Shown here: positions 13,900 through 22,352 of the stretch, piece after piece
How positions within the stretch are numbered: the stretch's first letter is position 1
How the letters are laid out: each line of letters opens with the position of its first letter
Source of the DNA: a virus
Strand: one strand, 5' to 3'
DNA length: 64,000 nucleotides
IMG/VR virus record: IMGVR_UViG_3300050132_000112
Span: 1 to 64,000 of that record
The notes under the pieces: generated by a model
What the model was told of the DNA's origin: nothing
Database searches by the model: none
The model's input: only the letters and a program-made list of their open reading frames with translations
Program-made: the position numbers and the translations under genes

Positions 13900-14430
13900 A
13901 TGGAAAAATGGAAAAAAATACCAGACTCAAACTATAGTGTTTCAACGCATGCGAGGATAAGAAATAATTTAACTAATTATATGTTTAAACTCCATGTTAA
14001 TAAACAGGGATACCAAAAGATACATATTAAAGTCGGGGTAGTTGAAAAAAATTTCTTTGTACACAGACTATTGATGGCAGCATTTGTTCCTAATCCCGAA
14101 AACAAACCGTGCGTTAATCATATTAATGGCATTAAAAACGATAATAGATTAGAAAATTTAGAGTGGTGTACAGTACGGGAAAACAATATTCATGCTTTTA
14201 GATGTTTAGGAAAAAGCGCTGAGGGAAACTATTCTAATCTAAAAAATATACCACCACCAGTACCAGTTTATAGCATAGATAGTTTAGGAAACAAGGTAAG
14301 ATTTAATTCCCTAAAGGAAGCCGGTATAAGTATTGGAACTACAGCTGGTCATGTATATAATTCGGTTTATAAAAAGAAAAAAAATGGTAGTCCGTATACT
14401 GCAAAGGGATATTGTTTTGAGTTGGCATAA
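13900..14430 (+). CDS. HNH homing endonuclease, NUMOD4-HNH-NUMOD1 (176 aa)
   Basis: The true start is ATG 13900; the frame from 13867 would begin upstream of the promoter. Residues 1-50 (EKWKKIPDSNYSVSTHARIR) match NUMOD4. Residues about 58-108 (VHRLLMAAFVPNPENKP, NHINGIKNDNRLENLEWC, ENNIHAF) form the HNH_3 core. The C-terminus (VYSIDSLGNKVRFNSLKEAG then TAKGYCFEL) matches NUMOD1, a DNA-recognition module. It is a free-standing intergenic homing gene with its own promoter. Confidence 0.9.
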   Translation: MEKWKKIPDSNYSVSTHARIRNNLTNYMFKLHVNKQGYQKIHIKVGVVEKNFFVHRLLMAAFVPNPENKPCVNHINGIKNDNRLENLEWCTVRENNIHAFRCLGKSAEGNYSNLKNIPPPVPVYSIDSLGNKVRFNSLKEAGISIGTTAGHVYNSVYKKKKNGSPYTAKGYCFELA

Positions 14431-14494
14431 AATGGCAGGGATTTTTTATTTGAAAATAATTGCAGTTTGCTATTGTGATTTAAAAATAATTAAA

Positions 14495-14502
14495 TATCTT
14501 TG
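14495..14502 (+). promoter_or_regulatory. TATCTTTG element abutting the HTH gene
   Basis: TATCTTTG ends four bases before the ATG at 14507; TTGTG at 14473-14477 may serve as the upstream element, and a TTTG lies at 14466-14469. The mRNA would be leaderless. Confidence 0.5.
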
Positions 14503-14506
14503 AACC

Positions 14507-14686
14507 ATGGAAGAATTAAAAAAGAACATTGAAGCCTCTGGATTACTAAAGAGTTTCATTGCCGACAAGGTAGGTGTTAGTTCTGCTCACCTATCAATGA
14601 TGCTAAATGAAAAAGCAACAATGCCCGAAGATGTAAGAAATAAGATTACCCTGCTTTTAAAGCAAGCATCTAAAATAGCTTGTTAA
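14507..14686 (+). CDS. Small Cro/CI-type helix-turn-helix protein (59 aa)
   Basis: ATG 14507 to TAA 14686. The core FIADKVGVSSAHLSMMLNEK is a compact helix-turn-helix of the XRE/Cro type, followed by MPEDVRNKITLLLKQ, the usual fourth and fifth helices. At 59 aa it is a minimal DNA-binding domain, like Cro. It has its own promoter behind a terminator and precedes the replication genes, so it may control them (inference). Confidence 0.75.
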   Translation: MEELKKNIEASGLLKSFIADKVGVSSAHLSMMLNEKATMPEDVRNKITLLLKQASKIAC

Positions 14687-14728
14687 TGGGTTTCCTATCA
14701 CCTAATTTTTAAAAATAATTAAACGCAC

Positions 14729-15328
14729 ATGGAGTTTTCAGAAAAACAAATAGAAGATTTAATTTATAATTCCGTTAAAGATGGGAAGTTAAAGCAACTT
14801 TCAGACAGGGGATTATATGGCATTAGTAAGTATAAATTTTTTTCAAGGCAAGTTACGCTTGGCGATTATGGAAGATTAGACTTGGTTGGTCTAAATTATA
14901 GGCATACAAGTGGTTTTAACTATTCAGAAAATAAAACTTTGGAGGTCGGTTTATTTGAAATTAAAAAAGGAATAATAGATGTAAATGCTTTTCTACAAGC
15001 AATAAGATATTGTAATGCAATTAGGCATTACTGTGCCGACTATATTAATGTTGAGTTTAAGATATTTCTTATTGGAACAGGTATTTGCACTGGCGATTTC
15101 TGCTATATTGATTCAATCATTGATAATCTTGAAGTTTATTCTATTAAACTTGATTTAGTAAATGGAATAAACTTTATTAGAGAAACGGGATATAAATTAA
15201 CAGAACCAAAATTTAAAAAACATGATGATTTAGAATTGTCTATATCAAAAATGATTAAAGACAATATAAGGGAACATGTCTTTGGTAAAAAACAGCAGGT
15301 AATAGAGGACGACGAACTTCCATTTTAA
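14729..15328 (+). CDS. PD-(D/E)XK-like nuclease with SSB-like C-terminal tip (199 aa)
   Basis: GRLDLVGLNY (about 49-58) followed by LEVGLFEIKKG (about 74-84) gives the D...E-x-K pattern of PD-(D/E)XK nucleases, and VNAFLQAIRYC would be the following helix. The last residues, DDELPF, closely resemble the acidic tip of single-strand DNA-binding proteins (DDDIPF), which docks replication and repair partners. It lies 4 bp before the replisome organiser gene. The specific nuclease type is not clear. Confidence 0.65.
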   Translation: MEFSEKQIEDLIYNSVKDGKLKQLSDRGLYGISKYKFFSRQVTLGDYGRLDLVGLNYRHTSGFNYSENKTLEVGLFEIKKGIIDVNAFLQAIRYCNAIRHYCADYINVEFKIFLIGTGICTGDFCYIDSIIDNLEVYSIKLDLVNGINFIRETGYKLTEPKFKKHDDLELSISKMIKDNIREHVFGKKQQVIEDDELPF

Positions 15329-15331
15329 GAT

Positions 15332-16063
15332 ATGGCATACCGATTTAGCGATACTGGAAAATGGGCTGACGAATGGTTTGTAGACCTTTCACCTCTCGAA
15401 AAATTACTGTTCCTATACCTTTGCGATAATTGCGATATAGCTGGCTTTTATGAACTAAGCCTAAGAAAGCTGAACTTCGACACAGGAATATCACCCGATG
15501 AAATTAAAGGGGCTTTAAAGGGGCTTGAAAGGGGCTATATACTTTCGGAAGATAAAAGGGTTTTGTTTTTAAAGAAGTTTGTAAAGCATCAAAAGAATTT
15601 ACCACTAAATCCCGACAATAAAGCCCATAGGGGCATAATTTCGAGGTTTGAGAACTATTCTGATAGGTTTGAAGACGACTTAATAGCATTCGTAAATAAA
15701 GGGGCTTCAATGGGGCTTCAAAGCCCCACAGGTAATGGTATAGGTAATGGTATAGATACAGGTACTATTAAACTATTTACTAAAGAGGTGAAATTTTTTA
15801 AAATTTTTGAAAGGTGGATTAATTATAAAAAGGCTCGTAAGGAAATGTACAAGACGCAAGATTCTTATGAAACAGCATTTAAAAAACTTTTAAAATATAG
15901 CGCAGAAGATGCGGTGATGGCAAACGAAATAATTGATAGTGCAATTGGGAATAATTATTCTGGTTTTTTTGAATTAAGCCAAAAGGACTTAGCAAAAATA
16001 CAAGCCCCTAAACAACAAATCTCTACGACCCGAAAAATTGACCATAGAAACCAACCACAATGA
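15332..16063 (+). CDS. Replisome organiser / replication initiation protein (243 aa)
   Basis: The start AYRFSDTGKWADEWFVDLSP and LLFLYLCDNCDIAGFYE are typical of the N-terminal winged-helix domain of phage replisome organisers. A low-complexity linker (GNGIGNGIDTG) leads to a C-terminal helical domain that would contact the helicase. It overlaps the dnaB start by 4 bp, the classic initiator/loader-helicase pair. Confidence 0.75.
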   Translation: MAYRFSDTGKWADEWFVDLSPLEKLLFLYLCDNCDIAGFYELSLRKLNFDTGISPDEIKGALKGLERGYILSEDKRVLFLKKFVKHQKNLPLNPDNKAHRGIISRFENYSDRFEDDLIAFVNKGASMGLQSPTGNGIGNGIDTGTIKLFTKEVKFFKIFERWINYKKARKEMYKTQDSYETAFKKLLKYSAEDAVMANEIIDSAIGNNYSGFFELSQKDLAKIQAPKQQISTTRKIDHRNQPQ

Positions 16064-18579
16064 TTTTTGAGAACGACAAGCAATATAGTGCCGATACACT
16101 TTCAGGTAGAACACGAAGCGTTTTAACACCTTACACTGGATTAGGCAAACTACCTCCGCAAGCAACTGATTTGGAAGAGGCGGTATTGGGCGGCATCCTA
16201 ATAGACAAAAACGCTTTTATGACCGTGATTGAGGTTTTAAAAGTCGAATGTTTCTATCGTGATAACCATCAAAAGATTTTTAATGCCGCTAAGTTATTAT
16301 TTGAAAAAGGTGACCCGATTGATATTCTAACCGTAACATCACAATTAAGAAAATTGGGGGAGTTAGAAATGATAGGCGGTGCTTATTACATTACCGAACT
16401 AACCAACAGAATAGCTTCAACCTCAAACATTAAAACGCACTCGCTTATTATTTACGAAAAGTTTTTGCAGCGGGAGATGATAAGGATAAGCACCGAAACG
16501 ATTAATTCGGCTTACGAAGATACTACCGATGTATTTGAAATGGTAGAAAAAAACCAAAAGGAAACCTATTCGCTTATGGCTAATCAGAACGGTAGGGATG
16601 TCAAAAATATTGGTGACTTAGGCAGACAACGTTTGAAAGATTATCAAGCAACTACATTAAGTGGTTTAACGGGATTGGGAAGCGGATTTACTTCGATTGA
16701 TGAAATAACAGGGGGTTGGCAGAAAAAAGATTTGATAATAGTTGCTGCAAGACCCGCCATGGGTAAGGCGCAACCATTAAACTCTAAGGTATTAACACCT
16801 ACTGGATTTAAGAAAATTGGCGAACTAAAAATTGGCGATGTTATATGTAATTCAGGCGGTGGTATTCAAAAAGTTAACGGTGTATTTCCGCAGGGTAAAA
16901 AACAAACATATACTGTAATGTTTAATGACGATACTGAAACAAGATGTTGTGACGAACACCTTTGGCTAACACATAGCCGCAGCGAAAGAAAAAATAAAAT
17001 GGACCCGTCTGTTAAGTCTTTAAACGAAATAAGAAACACATTAAAAACAGGTAAGGATAATAGAAAAAATCATTCTGTTGATTTTGTTGAACCCGTATTC
17101 TTTTCAGCCAAAAAACTATTAATTGACCCATATTTAATGGGGGTATTACTTGGTGATGGATGTTTATCCCATTTAAGCATAACTAACCCGGAGTTTGATA
17201 TAATAGAGAGAATATCTAAAGCGTTGCCCGAGGGTTGTGTTATTAAAAGAAAAAAATCAAATATCAGGTGCCCGGAATATAGAATAAATGGCGTTACTGT
17301 TGGGAAAAACCCACTGATTGGATTATTAAAGCATTATGGACTGGACAGTAAACTATCCGCAGATAAAATAATACCGCCCGAGTACCTAAGAAATTCTTTT
17401 GCTAACAGGCTGGAATTATTGAGAGGATTATTAGATACCGATGGGTATGTTGTTGATAGACATTGTATCGAGTTTTCTACTACTTCAAAATGGATTAAAA
17501 TTGGAATAATTGATTTGGTTCGGTCGTTGGGAGGAAGGGCAACCTTTAAAGAAAAACAAGGTAAATACACAAAAAATGGCATTGAGGTTATTTGCCAAAA
17601 ATTTTACAGGATAAATATTTCATTTACCACCAACGGGTTTACTCCGGTAACATCTAAAAAGCACCAAGAAAGGTATGGATTTTCAAAAAATAAACTTCAA
17701 AAGTTTATATCAAGTGTTGTTCCTGATAAAATAGAGGATTGTGTTTGTATAAGCGTATCACACCACGACCAACTTTATATAACCGACGATTACATTTTAA
17801 CCCACAATACTGCATTAGCGTTACAGATAGCCAAAAACGCCTCTATAAAGCACGAAACGCCCGTAGCCATATTCTCACTTGAGATGAGTGAAAACCAGTT
17901 AACAGACAGGCTTATTTCAAGCGAAACGGGTATATTTCAGGATAAGTTGTTGAAAAGGCAACTATCAAAGTTTGATTTTGAGGAATTGGAAAGCAAAACG
18001 ATAAATCTTTTTAAATCTAAAATATTCATTGATGATACTGCATCATTGTCGATAACGTCTTTGAGAAGTAAGGCAGTTAGGCTTAAACAACTTTATGGAA
18101 TTGGATTAATAGTAATTGACTATTTGCAGTTGATGGAGGGTGCTAAAGATAAAAACACCAACAGGGAGCAGGAAATAAGTAAAATAAGCCGAGGGTTAAA
18201 AGGATTGGCTAAAGATTTGGATATTCCTGTTATTGCCTTATCGCAGTTGAGTAGAGAGGTTGAAAAACGTGCAGGAAACGCTAAGCGACCAATGTTATCT
18301 GATTTACGTGAAAGCGGTTCGATTGAACAAGATGCTGATAGTGTTTTATTCCTTTACAGACCCGAATATTATGGCATTGATTATACCGAAAATAATGAAA
18401 GCACAATGGGCTTATGTGAGGTTATATTCGCTAAGAACAGAAGCGGGATTTGTGATACCGCAAATCTAATTTTTAACGGGGCGTTAATGAAGTTTTCTGA
18501 TAGGCAAAATATACCTTTTCAAGCCCCGCAACAACCATCTAATTTTATTATACGACCTAATTATATGAACGAGGATTAA
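16060..18579 (+). CDS. dnaB: Replicative DNA helicase DnaB with intein (839 aa precursor)
   Basis: Extein 1 (1-236) holds the DnaB N-terminal domain (LPPQATDLEEAVLGGILID) and the start of the RecA-like domain with the first half of the Walker A loop (ARPAMGK). Extein 2 (584-839) continues with TALALQIAKNAS and contains LIVIDYLQLMEG (Walker B) and SQLSREVEKR, both standard DnaB motifs. Spliced length about 492 aa. The intein lies exactly within Walker A, so the precursor should be inactive until splicing. It unwinds DNA 5' to 3' at the phage fork. Confidence 0.93.
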   Translation: MIFENDKQYSADTLSGRTRSVLTPYTGLGKLPPQATDLEEAVLGGILIDKNAFMTVIEVLKVECFYRDNHQKIFNAAKLLFEKGDPIDILTVTSQLRKLGELEMIGGAYYITELTNRIASTSNIKTHSLIIYEKFLQREMIRISTETINSAYEDTTDVFEMVEKNQKETYSLMANQNGRDVKNIGDLGRQRLKDYQATTLSGLTGLGSGFTSIDEITGGWQKKDLIIVAARPAMGKAQPLNSKVLTPTGFKKIGELKIGDVICNSGGGIQKVNGVFPQGKKQTYTVMFNDDTETRCCDEHLWLTHSRSERKNKMDPSVKSLNEIRNTLKTGKDNRKNHSVDFVEPVFFSAKKLLIDPYLMGVLLGDGCLSHLSITNPEFDIIERISKALPEGCVIKRKKSNIRCPEYRINGVTVGKNPLIGLLKHYGLDSKLSADKIIPPEYLRNSFANRLELLRGLLDTDGYVVDRHCIEFSTTSKWIKIGIIDLVRSLGGRATFKEKQGKYTKNGIEVICQKFYRINISFTTNGFTPVTSKKHQERYGFSKNKLQKFISSVVPDKIEDCVCISVSHHDQLYITDDYILTHNTALALQIAKNASIKHETPVAIFSLEMSENQLTDRLISSETGIFQDKLLKRQLSKFDFEELESKTINLFKSKIFIDDTASLSITSLRSKAVRLKQLYGIGLIVIDYLQLMEGAKDKNTNREQEISKISRGLKGLAKDLDIPVIALSQLSREVEKRAGNAKRPMLSDLRESGSIEQDADSVLFLYRPEYYGIDYTENNESTMGLCEVIFAKNRSGICDTANLIFNGALMKFSDRQNIPFQAPQQPSNFIIRPNYMNED
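16768..17808 (+). mobile_element. Intein with LAGLIDADG endonuclease in DnaB
   Basis: Residues 237-583 (347 aa). It starts with AQPLNSKVLTPTG, so the first residue is alanine rather than Cys or Ser, and ends YILTHN followed by Thr as the +1 nucleophile. EHLWLTH lies in the block B region. The endonuclease has two LAGLIDADG helices, LMGVLLGDG and LLRGLLDTDG. Ala-1 inteins splice without the first acyl shift, by direct attack of the +1 residue. Confidence 0.92.
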
Positions 18580-18580
18580 T

Positions 18581-18874
18581 ATGTACACATACCTAATGTC
18601 AGACCACACTAAAAAAAATATTCATGCGGGATATTGTGAAAGCGTTTCAAAAATGGTTGAATGGTATAAGCAATGGAGCGAAATGAGTTTATTTTTAACC
18701 GATGATAAATACCTAAACCGATTGGTTTATTTAGAAGAAAATTCAACAGAGGGACAGGCGATTGACAGGTTCACATATTTTACATTTATACCGATTAGTG
18801 AACGAATTAAAATTATTGAGGGGTGCAACCCAACTTTTATGGATTTAACAACAGCATCCAATTTTGACTTTTAA
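18581..18874 (+). CDS. Hypothetical protein (97 aa)
   Basis: Unrecognised. Mixed composition with aromatic residues (MVEWYKQWSEMSLFLTDDKY) and no membrane segment. It lies 1 bp after dnaB and just before the TnpB element. Confidence 0.6.
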   Translation: MYTYLMSDHTKKNIHAGYCESVSKMVEWYKQWSEMSLFLTDDKYLNRLVYLEENSTEGQAIDRFTYFTFIPISERIKIIEGCNPTFMDLTTASNFDF

Positions 18875-18923
18875 CCCCCTTAAACAACAAATAGATAATT
18901 AATAGAAAACAAACAAAATGTAT

Positions 18924-18931
18924 TATATTTG
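18924..18931 (+). promoter_or_regulatory. TATATTTG element abutting tnpB
   Basis: TATATTTG is followed by three bases and the ATG at 18935, the same geometry as at the HNH gene (13889-13900). No clear TTTG lies 19-21 nt upstream. Confidence 0.55.
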
Positions 18932-18934
18932 CAT

Positions 18935-20107
18935 ATGCTAAGGGCTTATAAATATCGCATAATGCCAACACCTGACCAATCTATACTTATCAATAAGCAT
19001 ATTGGTAGTTGTCGGTTTGTTTACAACTTGGCATTAGAGGTGAAGAACAATGCTTATGCTACCCATAGGAAAAACATTACTTGTTTTGATTTGATGAAGC
19101 AATTGCCCGATCTAAAAAAAGAATGTGAATGGTTAAAAGAAGTAGATAGTCAATCTCTACAACAATCGATAATAAATCTTGATAAGGCATTTACACAATT
19201 TTTTAAGGGATATTCAAGATTTCCTAAGTTCAAAAACAAACATTCTGCTCAATCTTTTCGAAATCCACATGGTGAATTTGTAGAAATAAAAGAAGGAAAA
19301 CTATATCAACCAAAATTTAGAAGTGGAATTAAAATAATAATAGATAGAGAATTTACAGGGGAAATTAAATCAACTACAATTAGTAGAACACCAACTGGCA
19401 AATATTTTGTATCCATTTTGGTAGACACCTCTAACAACATACCTGATAAAAAAACAATAGTCGAAAAAACATCAATTGGCATAGATTTAGGTATCAAATC
19501 GCTAATTGTCACCAGCGATGGAGTGAAAATAGATAACCCAAAACATCTTAAAAAGCAATTATCTCATTTAAAATACCTACAACGCCAATATTCAAAAAAG
19601 AAAAGTGGTAGCAATAATAAAACCAAATCCCGATTGAAATTAGCATTATGCCATGAAAAAATAGCCAATCAACGAAAAGACTTTTTGCATAAACTTTCAA
19701 GTGAACTTATCAAGAACCACGATACGCTTTGCTTTGAAACTCTGCAAATTGATAATATGATGAAAAATCATAAATTGGCACAAGCTATTCAAAGTGCAGG
19801 CTGGGGTATGTTTGTAGAAATGTGTAAATATAAAGCCGAATGGAACGGGAAAAATATTTTACAGATTCCAACATTTCAGCCGTCAACCAAGATTTGTTCC
19901 AATTGCGGAGCCACAAATCATACACTTACTTTGGCAGATAGAGAATGGATTTGCGCTAACTGTTTGACTTTGCATGATAGGGATGTAAACGCAGCTATCA
20001 ACATAAAAAATTATTCATTAAGAGATTGCGGTGGGGTACGCCGTGAAAAGCCTGCGGAACTGCCGACGTTAGTTGGAGTAATGAAACAGGAAAATATTAC
20101 AGTGTAA
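18935..20107 (+). CDS. tnpB: TnpB RNA-guided nuclease (390 aa)
   Basis: The N-terminus (RAYKYRIMPTPDQSILINKH) is the standard TnpB/OrfB helix-turn-helix start. RuvC catalytic residues are in GIDLGIKSL (about D184), CFETLQI (about E268) and HDRDVNAAINI (about D350). The zinc finger has CSNCG and CANC. Length is normal (about 370-400 aa), so it looks intact. TnpB cuts DNA at sites matching its guide RNA and keeps the element in place after transposition. I use ATG 18935, since the upstream TTG overlaps the promoter. Confidence 0.93.
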   Translation: MLRAYKYRIMPTPDQSILINKHIGSCRFVYNLALEVKNNAYATHRKNITCFDLMKQLPDLKKECEWLKEVDSQSLQQSIINLDKAFTQFFKGYSRFPKFKNKHSAQSFRNPHGEFVEIKEGKLYQPKFRSGIKIIIDREFTGEIKSTTISRTPTGKYFVSILVDTSNNIPDKKTIVEKTSIGIDLGIKSLIVTSDGVKIDNPKHLKKQLSHLKYLQRQYSKKKSGSNNKTKSRLKLALCHEKIANQRKDFLHKLSSELIKNHDTLCFETLQIDNMMKNHKLAQAIQSAGWGMFVEMCKYKAEWNGKNILQIPTFQPSTKICSNCGATNHTLTLADREWICANCLTLHDRDVNAAINIKNYSLRDCGGVRREKPAELPTLVGVMKQENITV

Positions 20108-20156
20108 ACTTATATATTATTACCATAGATAACATGACTAATTCTATTTTACCTCT

Positions 20157-20306
20157 ATGCTTGAAAACTTCCTAAAAACCAACAGAGCCTACTATGACTA
20201 CGCCATAAGCAAGGGACTAACCGCTTTGGCTGCGGCGATTAAACAGTCGATAGAAAAAACGATTGCCAATAAACAAGTTAAACCGAAACAATTAAAATTA
20301 TTTTAA
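20157..20306 (+). CDS. Hypothetical protein (49 aa)
   Basis: ATG 20157 to TAA 20306, one base before the next gene. Reads AYYDYAISKGLTALAAAIKQ and ends QLKLF. The helical alanine-rich centre and tight spacing support a real gene. Unknown function. Confidence 0.5.
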   Translation: MLENFLKTNRAYYDYAISKGLTALAAAIKQSIEKTIANKQVKPKQLKLF

Positions 20307-20307
20307 G

Positions 20308-20919
20308 ATGAAAAAACCGACAAAACAAAACTGCATTGATTTTTTAAATAAAATAGCAGACATTAAAAAATGGGACCCACAGTATGAGGGTGGTGAACCA
20401 ATTGACACTTATTATTCAAAAACCGACGGAAGTTATATTTGCTTTGTAAATAATGCAGAGGATGTCGCATGGATGATTAAAAAGGGAATTACAGACGAAA
20501 TACAATCAATAAATGATGGTAAGGTTGCCTGTATAGGTTTTAACCCCTTAGAACAAAAATGGTATGGATGGTCACATAGGGCAGTTTATGGGTTTGGTAT
20601 AGGTTCTGAATGTAAAAAAGGGGATTGTGGATATGTGCCAACTGATTTAAATGATTTTCTTGAGAGAAGTATTAATTTTTGGAGTGACGATGCACACACA
20701 AATGTTTCTGCTATTCCCGCCGTAAATGACAAAGGTATTCATGGTGCACAGGTTACTTGGGAATATGTACCTGAATTTGTTCCAAATAAAAACCTACACG
20801 GAACTATTGGAGAAACATTTGTTTATCCACCTCAAAAATATGGTAAGGGTGAATGGGTTGCAACGAGCATGGAAGATGCTAAACAAATGGCTATTGATTT
20901 TGCAGAAGGAGTATCATAA
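20308..20919 (+). CDS. Conserved hypothetical phage protein (203 aa)
   Basis: The segments YICFVNNAEDVAWMIKKGI and EQKWYGWSHRAVYGFGIGSE resemble a protein I have seen in several phage groups without a known role. No transmembrane segment or signal peptide. The stop overlaps the next start by one base (TAATG). Confidence 0.6.
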   Translation: MKKPTKQNCIDFLNKIADIKKWDPQYEGGEPIDTYYSKTDGSYICFVNNAEDVAWMIKKGITDEIQSINDGKVACIGFNPLEQKWYGWSHRAVYGFGIGSECKKGDCGYVPTDLNDFLERSINFWSDDAHTNVSAIPAVNDKGIHGAQVTWEYVPEFVPNKNLHGTIGETFVYPPQKYGKGEWVATSMEDAKQMAIDFAEGVS

Positions 20920-21179
20920 TGAAAAAACCGATTGATTTTTACGGAACGCCAAATATAGAAAGTCTAACAAGGCATAAGATATTCCTTGACATACAGCCAA
21001 TAGATGATTGGGATAACTGGTATTGTAAAATATATTTTCAAGATGCAATGTCACCATTTTTTGAAGTGTATAAAAAAGGGGTAAAAAAGCACTTTAAAAG
21101 TTATAGGGAGGCATTTAATGATGCAATTGATTGGCTGAGCATTAATGAATATATAAATATTATCGAATTACCATTTTGA
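20919..21179 (+). CDS. Hypothetical protein (86 aa)
   Basis: Unrecognised. It begins, like the upstream gene, with MKKP, and contains DIQPIDDWDNWYCKIYF. It ends IIELPF. Two bases separate its stop from the next ATG. Confidence 0.55.
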   Translation: MKKPIDFYGTPNIESLTRHKIFLDIQPIDDWDNWYCKIYFQDAMSPFFEVYKKGVKKHFKSYREAFNDAIDWLSINEYINIIELPF

Positions 21180-21181
21180 CC

Positions 21182-21526
21182 ATGATTAAGCAAAATCTCA
21201 CCACCCAAAGAACAGAGGAAGTAGACCAAAGCCTATTTAAGTTGGCCATCCTGTCCGAACTATTTCTATTTGAACACAAAATGGTACTCATGGACACGGC
21301 GTTTAAAACTCCTGTCGCTAACAACTTCGCTAAGCGTATAGGAATGGATGCCAAAGAATTAAAAAGCCGCCTTGGGTCTGTAATAGTCGTTAAGCAGGAT
21401 GAATATGCAGAGGAATTTATCGGTGTGTTGTGGAACATACTTGACACCTTGTGTAAACTTGACTTAGAACCATTACAGGAATTTTCAGAATACGTATCAC
21501 AAGAATTAGAAAAAGTTGGAGTATGA
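21182..21526 (+). CDS. Hypothetical helical protein (114 aa)
   Basis: I start it at ATG 21182; the upstream TTG would overlap the previous gene. Predicted all-helical (SLFKLAILSELFLFEHKMVL, NNFAKRIGMDAKELKSRLG). The last 4 bp overlap the next gene (ATGA). Unknown function. Confidence 0.55.
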   Translation: MIKQNLTTQRTEEVDQSLFKLAILSELFLFEHKMVLMDTAFKTPVANNFAKRIGMDAKELKSRLGSVIVVKQDEYAEEFIGVLWNILDTLCKLDLEPLQEFSEYVSQELEKVGV

Positions 21527-21726
21527 TTAAAGAAGTAACATTATCAGAAAAACAGGAGATAGATAAAAAGATGTTTGAATCCTTAAATCCAAAATATTTG
21601 AAAATCTATCAACCCGACTTACACCTAATCGCTTTACAAGCCGCTTCAAGCATAAAATCAGAGGATGTAAACGAGTTATTGAGTAATGCTGACAAGATAG
21701 AACGATGGCTAAATAAAACCGTGTAA
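21523..21726 (+). CDS. Hypothetical helical protein (67 aa)
   Basis: Unrecognised, all-helical and acidic/basic mixed (SEKQEIDKKMFESLNPKYLK). ATGA overlap with the upstream gene suggests the two products are made together. Confidence 0.55.
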   Translation: MIKEVTLSEKQEIDKKMFESLNPKYLKIYQPDLHLIALQAASSIKSEDVNELLSNADKIERWLNKTV

Positions 21727-21786
21727 AAATATTTTTGTTAATTTCAATTTTAGTTCATTAATTTTACATCAACAAATCAACAAGTT

Positions 21787-21948
21787 ATGGCGAAACAGAT
21801 AAAACACAAAGGATTTAAGGCGGTTCAAAAATCTATTGAAAAAGAAGGTTATGGGAAAAAGGCAGCAGGAGCGATTTTAGCAGCAAGTTCACGTAACGCC
21901 TCAGCTAAAGCAAAAAAGGCTAATCCACGATTAAAAAGGGTAAAATGA
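21787..21948 (+). CDS. Small basic phage protein (53 aa)
   Basis: ATG 21787 to TGA 21948. Contains HKGFKAVQKSIEKEGYGKKA, AGAILAASSRNAS and the end NPRLKRVK, a pattern I recognise from small basic phage proteins, often near packaging genes. Possibly nucleic-acid binding (inference). ATGA overlap with the next gene. Confidence 0.6.
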   Translation: MAKQIKHKGFKAVQKSIEKEGYGKKAAGAILAASSRNASAKAKKANPRLKRVK

Positions 21949-22352
21949 CCATTGCGAGCAACATAGAAAACATGATGCAGCACCCTTACTTCAAAGATGC
22001 GGTGCAGCGATTTGCAGACGGCGACCCAAAGGACTTAAAGATATTCCTTACCGACCTTAACACCTACCTATACCAAACTACTTGCCACAACAATGCGTTA
22101 GAGTACCGTAAAAACAAAAACTATTCCCCTACGGAAATATACACCAACATTAAAAACATGGAACCCCCGACCAATCTCGACTTTAGGTTACCAATTTACA
22201 AAGTAGGCACAATGCCTGAAATGGAAGTATGTAAAGTGGTAAGTTTTGTAGATAAGGTAATGGCGGTAAAAAAGAAAGTTGCCTCGTATTTTAACCCGAC
22301 GCAACTTTCAATTGTTTTCCCCGATTACTCCATCATGGAGGTAGAGGCTTAA
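21945..22352 (+). CDS. Hypothetical protein (135 aa)
   Basis: Unrecognised. Helical N-terminus (NIENMMQHPYFKDAVQRFAD) and a more beta-like C-terminus. Last gene of the early rightward block. Its stop overlaps the stop of the opposite-strand gene by 4 bp, a tail-to-tail arrangement. Confidence 0.6.
   Translation: MTIASNIENMMQHPYFKDAVQRFADGDPKDLKIFLTDLNTYLYQTTCHNNALEYRKNKNYSPTEIYTNIKNMEPPTNLDFRLPIYKVGTMPEMEVCKVVSFVDKVMAVKKKVASYFNPTQLSIVFPDYSIMEVEA

Larger units (their letters stand above)
13853..14447 (+). mobile_element. HNH homing-gene insertion flanked by direct repeats
   Basis: GGCAGGGATTTTTT occurs in the terminator tail (from 13853) and again right after the HNH stop (14434-14447); a third, shorter copy CAGGGATTTTTT lies at 13875-13886. 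The arrangement suggests that the gene came in at the terminator tail and duplicated it. Exact ends are not certain. Confidence 0.5.
18905..20125 (+). mobile_element. IS200/IS605-family element with tnpB only
   Basis: A single tnpB gene with its promoter; no tnpA transposase is present in the window. Boundaries are approximate, as I could not identify the left and right end hairpins with confidence. In such elements the guide (omega) RNA is made from the 3' part of tnpB and the right end, here about 20020-20125. Confidence 0.65.
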
